A DNA stretch of 64,000 nt from Schoenoplectus triqueter (taxonomy: Eukaryota > Streptophyta > Magnoliopsida > Poales > Cyperaceae). The stretch covers positions 992,001 to 1,056,000 of the forward strand of contig CAXKVV010002144.1 of NCBI GenBank assembly GCA_964058805.1, written 5' to 3'. Both the position numbers and the translations under genes were made by a program. Position 1 is the first letter of the stretch, and the number at the start of each line of letters is the position of its first letter. The notes beneath the pieces were generated by a model, which was not told the origin of the DNA, did not search any database, and saw only the letters and a program-made list of their open reading frames with translations. Below are positions 61,894-64,000 of the stretch, piece by piece.

Positions 61894-64000
61894 CTAGGTG
61901 TAGTACTTCTTCAGATATCGCCCATTAATCGGTGGCATGGGTCTTTCACCTTCATGGTCTATGAGTTGGTATGCGCCACCCCCGTACACCTTCTCAATTA
62001 CATATGGCCCTTCCCAATTCGGAGAGAATTTCGGGCCGATGTGCCGGCCAATGATCGGCCTCTTGAGGACAAGAACAAGCTCCCCTTGTTGAAATGCCCT
62101 GACTCGCGCCATCTTATCATATGCCCTTGCCATTTTTGCCTGATATATTTCAAGGTTCTGCTGGGCTATCAGTCTCTTCTCGTCCATGGCATCCAACTCA
62201 TCTAATCTGAGTTGTTGGCATTCATCCATGGTCATATCATTTTGTATAGCCACCCGCAATGACGGTAATTCCACCTCAAGAGGGAGAACGGCTTCAACCC
62301 CAAAAGCCAGAGAATACGGGGTAGCTTGCGTAGGTGTTCGGTATGTGGTCCGATAAGCCCATAATGCCTCCTGTAGACGATTATCCCAGTCTCGTTGGTT
62401 GCCATCCACGGTCTTTTTCATGATATTGATCAGAGTTTTGTTAAAGGCTTCGGCCAGGCCATTGGCTCTCGGGTTATAAATGGACGAGAATCTCCAGTCG
62501 ATGTTAAATTGCTCCGCCAGGGCATAGACTTTGGAGCTCTTGAAGGCCGTCCCATTATCAGATATTATTCGTTGCGGTGTACCGAATCGGTAGAGGATGT
62601 GCGTCTTGAAGAACTTAACCACATCGGACGCTTTAACTTCTTTGAGTGGGATGGCTTCAGCCCATTTTGTAAAGTAATCTGTCGCCGCCAGGATGAACCG
62701 GTGACCTCTCGACGTAGGAGGGTCTATGGGCCCCACTATATCTGTGCCCCACATATTAAATGGCCAGGATGCTACCGTGGGGTGCAACGGGTTTGGCGCT
62801 TGATGTATAAAAGGGCCGTGTATTTGGCACATGCGGCACTTCCTTGCGTGCTCTTCACAATCAGCCACCATCGTGGGCCAATAATACCCCATTCGCTTGA
62901 TCTTTAACTTCATTTTTGGCCCAGACTGATGTGCTCCGCATAGCCCGGAATGAACTTCTTTCATAACCTGCCCGGCTTCAGGCCCTGATACGCATCTTAG
63001 CCATAGTTGATCGTAAGACCTACGGTATAGCGTATTGCCCACATATGCATACCGTAGTACCCGTTTTCTTAGTTGATCAGCTATCCTTTTATCTTTGGGG
63101 AGAGTGCCATGCCGGAAGTATTCAATGAACGGCTGTCTCCAATCATCGTCTTCAGTTATCATTGTTTCTTGGCATTCCATCTTTTCTAGCCCAGTATTTT
63201 CATTATTCGCATCATCTGTTATTTGACACAATGATAATGGCCTCCTATTGCGGACGATGATATGGATTTCCGGCTCTGTTGGTTCACCCAGCTCCTTGGC
63301 GAGTTTGGCCAACGCATCTGCTTCACCATTCACGGCCCTCGTGACCTTCTCGATGGACACGTACGGGATTTTCTTCATTAGTTCCATGGCCTTCTGGTGA
63401 TATTGTATTAGTTCCGGCTTCAAAACCTTATATTCGCCAATTATTTGATTTATTATCAGCTGGGAATCCCCAAAGATGCGCACAGCCTTGATCTCTAGCT
63501 CCAGTGATAGCTCTAGTCCGGCGATAAGCGCTTCATACTCTGCTTCATTATTTGTGCATGGTTCGGTTAAAGCCAGAGAATGTCGTATTATCCCGCCTTC
63601 CGGGGTTACGAAGACTAGCCCTGCGCCAGCTCGCACAGTTGGGACTCCCGGGCCCGCGATCGGCTTGATCGACGAGGCACCATCAAAGTACATCTCCCAT
63701 ATAGGACCTCCTTCTTCAACATGTAGAGTTTCCTCGTCGGGAAAGTCACATTTTAATGGGGAGTCATCTTGGATCGAATGTGCGGCTAGAAAATCCGCCA
63801 GCGCCTGCCCCTTGATCGCCTTTTGCGGTGTATACGTGATGTCAAACTCAGTAAGGATGATAGCCCACTTGGCCAGTCTACCCGTCAGCATTGGCCGAGT
63901 CATTAGATACTTGAGAGGGTCCACCTTAGATATTAAAATGATTTTATGGGCTAACATGTAGTGCCTCAATTTCTTTACCGCGAAGATTAGGGCTAGACAA
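61894..64000 (-). CDS. pol: Ty3/gypsy (Tat-type) pol, 3' part: RNase H, second RNase H, integrase
   Basis: Open from the right window edge to TAG at 61,896-61,894, with no break over 701 codons. The 5' part (protease, most of RT) lies outside. Counting from the TTG (Leu) codon at 63,969: LRHYMLAHK to ALADFLA (1-62) is the end of the RT-linked RNase H. Residues 90-227 are a second RNase H with D96 (YFDGA), E144 (NEAEYEAL), D168 (FGDSQLI) and D218 (EADALAKLA). Residues 330-560 are integrase: H340, H347, C378, C381 zinc site, and D410, D471, E507 with 35 residues between the last two (DDX35E). The C-terminus ends NGRYLKKYYT, with no chromodomain. A second RNase H placed between RT and integrase is the mark of the plant Tat lineage. 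All catalytic residues are present, so this copy could be recent. It copies and integrates the element through an RNA intermediate. Confidence 0.97.
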   Translation of the reverse strand, partial: CLALIFAVKKLRHYMLAHKIILISKVDPLKYLMTRPMLTGRLAKWAIILTEFDITYTPQKAIKGQALADFLAAHSIQDDSPLKCDFPDEETLHVEEGGPIWEMYFDGASSIKPIAGPGVPTVRAGAGLVFVTPEGGIIRHSLALTEPCTNNEAEYEALIAGLELSLELEIKAVRIFGDSQLIINQIIGEYKVLKPELIQYHQKAMELMKKIPYVSIEKVTRAVNGEADALAKLAKELGEPTEPEIHIIVRNRRPLSLCQITDDANNENTGLEKMECQETMITEDDDWRQPFIEYFRHGTLPKDKRIADQLRKRVLRYAYVGNTLYRRSYDQLWLRCVSGPEAGQVMKEVHSGLCGAHQSGPKMKLKIKRMGYYWPTMVADCEEHARKCRMCQIHGPFIHQAPNPLHPTVASWPFNMWGTDIVGPIDPPTSRGHRFILAATDYFTKWAEAIPLKEVKASDVVKFFKTHILYRFGTPQRIISDNGTAFKSSKVYALAEQFNIDWRFSSIYNPRANGLAEAFNKTLINIMKKTVDGNQRDWDNRLQEALWAYRTTYRTPTQATPYSLAFGVEAVLPLEVELPSLRVAIQNDMTMDECQQLRLDELDAMDEKRLIAQQNLEIYQAKMARAYDKMARVRAFQQGELVLVLKRPIIGRHIGPKFSPNWEGPYVIEKVYGGGAYQLIDHEGERPMPPINGRYLKKYYT

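Larger units (their letters stand above)
53250..64000 (-). mobile_element. Tat-lineage LTR retrotransposon, 3' portion, carrying an antisense PMD gene (boundaries approximate)
   Basis: Order on -: pol (off the right edge to 61,894), spacer with a 241-bp duplication, PMD gene in opposite sense (60,151-54,621), purine tract and proposed LTR (about 54,201 leftward). From published surveys as I remember them, Tat-lineage elements often carry an extra ORF between pol and the 3' LTR, sometimes antisense. That the PMD gene and pol belong to one element is an inference from order and intactness, because only one side is in view. Confidence 0.55.

Noticed and set aside
61498..61928. Plus-strand frames opposite the end of pol
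   Set aside because: They overlap the 3' end of pol or the T-rich spacer and show no domain.
62395..63961. Plus-strand frames of 170 and 161 codons
   Set aside because: They are antisense shadows of integrase and RNase H codons.

Overview
This is nuclear DNA from a flowering plant. A plant mobile domain (PMD) gene and a Tat-type Ty3/gypsy pol with a second RNase H sit on the right, and a huge tandem satellite fills the left three quarters. The species cannot be told from the sequence. Nothing looks bacterial, and I see no rRNA, tRNA or CRISPR.
Layout. (1) Bases 1 to about 49,431 are one GC-rich satellite with a 58-bp monomer, roughly 850 copies. Orientation flips once, at about 7,152: to the left the T-rich strand is on +, to the right it is on -. 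Monomers are organised into larger repeats: a 5,866-bp-spaced duplication of the first 1.15 kb, a 3.75-4.04 kb duplication, a 348-bp triplet, a 290-bp pair, a 1,623-bp triplet, 3.4-3.5 kb blocks, and 1,041-bp pairs nested in a 3,010-bp repeat. The very long open frames here follow from a stop-free monomer and are not called as genes. (2) Bases 49,432-52,430 hold a unique junction, two families of short tandem repeats with small hairpins, a TTA microsatellite and AT-rich DNA. (3) Bases 52,430-54,620 hold degenerate subrepeats, TATA boxes on both strands and a probable retrotransposon LTR in - orientation. (4) Bases 54,621-60,151 (+) hold a seven-exon gene for a 1,113-aa PMD protein. Exon joins were worked out by hand; all six introns are phase 1 and the frame is open throughout. 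(5) Bases 60,152-61,893 are a non-coding spacer between convergent genes with a 241-bp tandem duplication. (6) Bases 61,894-64,000 (-) hold the 3' part of an intact pol: end of the RT-linked RNase H, a second RNase H, and integrase. It runs off the right edge.
Interpretation. Regions 3 to 6 fit one Tat-lineage LTR retrotransposon lying on the - strand, with an extra gene of opposite sense between pol and the 3' LTR. Extra antisense ORFs at that place are known in this lineage. What stands out here is the intact, spliced, PMD-coding gene. The other main object is the satellite: unusually CpG-dense, strongly strand-asymmetric, and stop-free on one strand.
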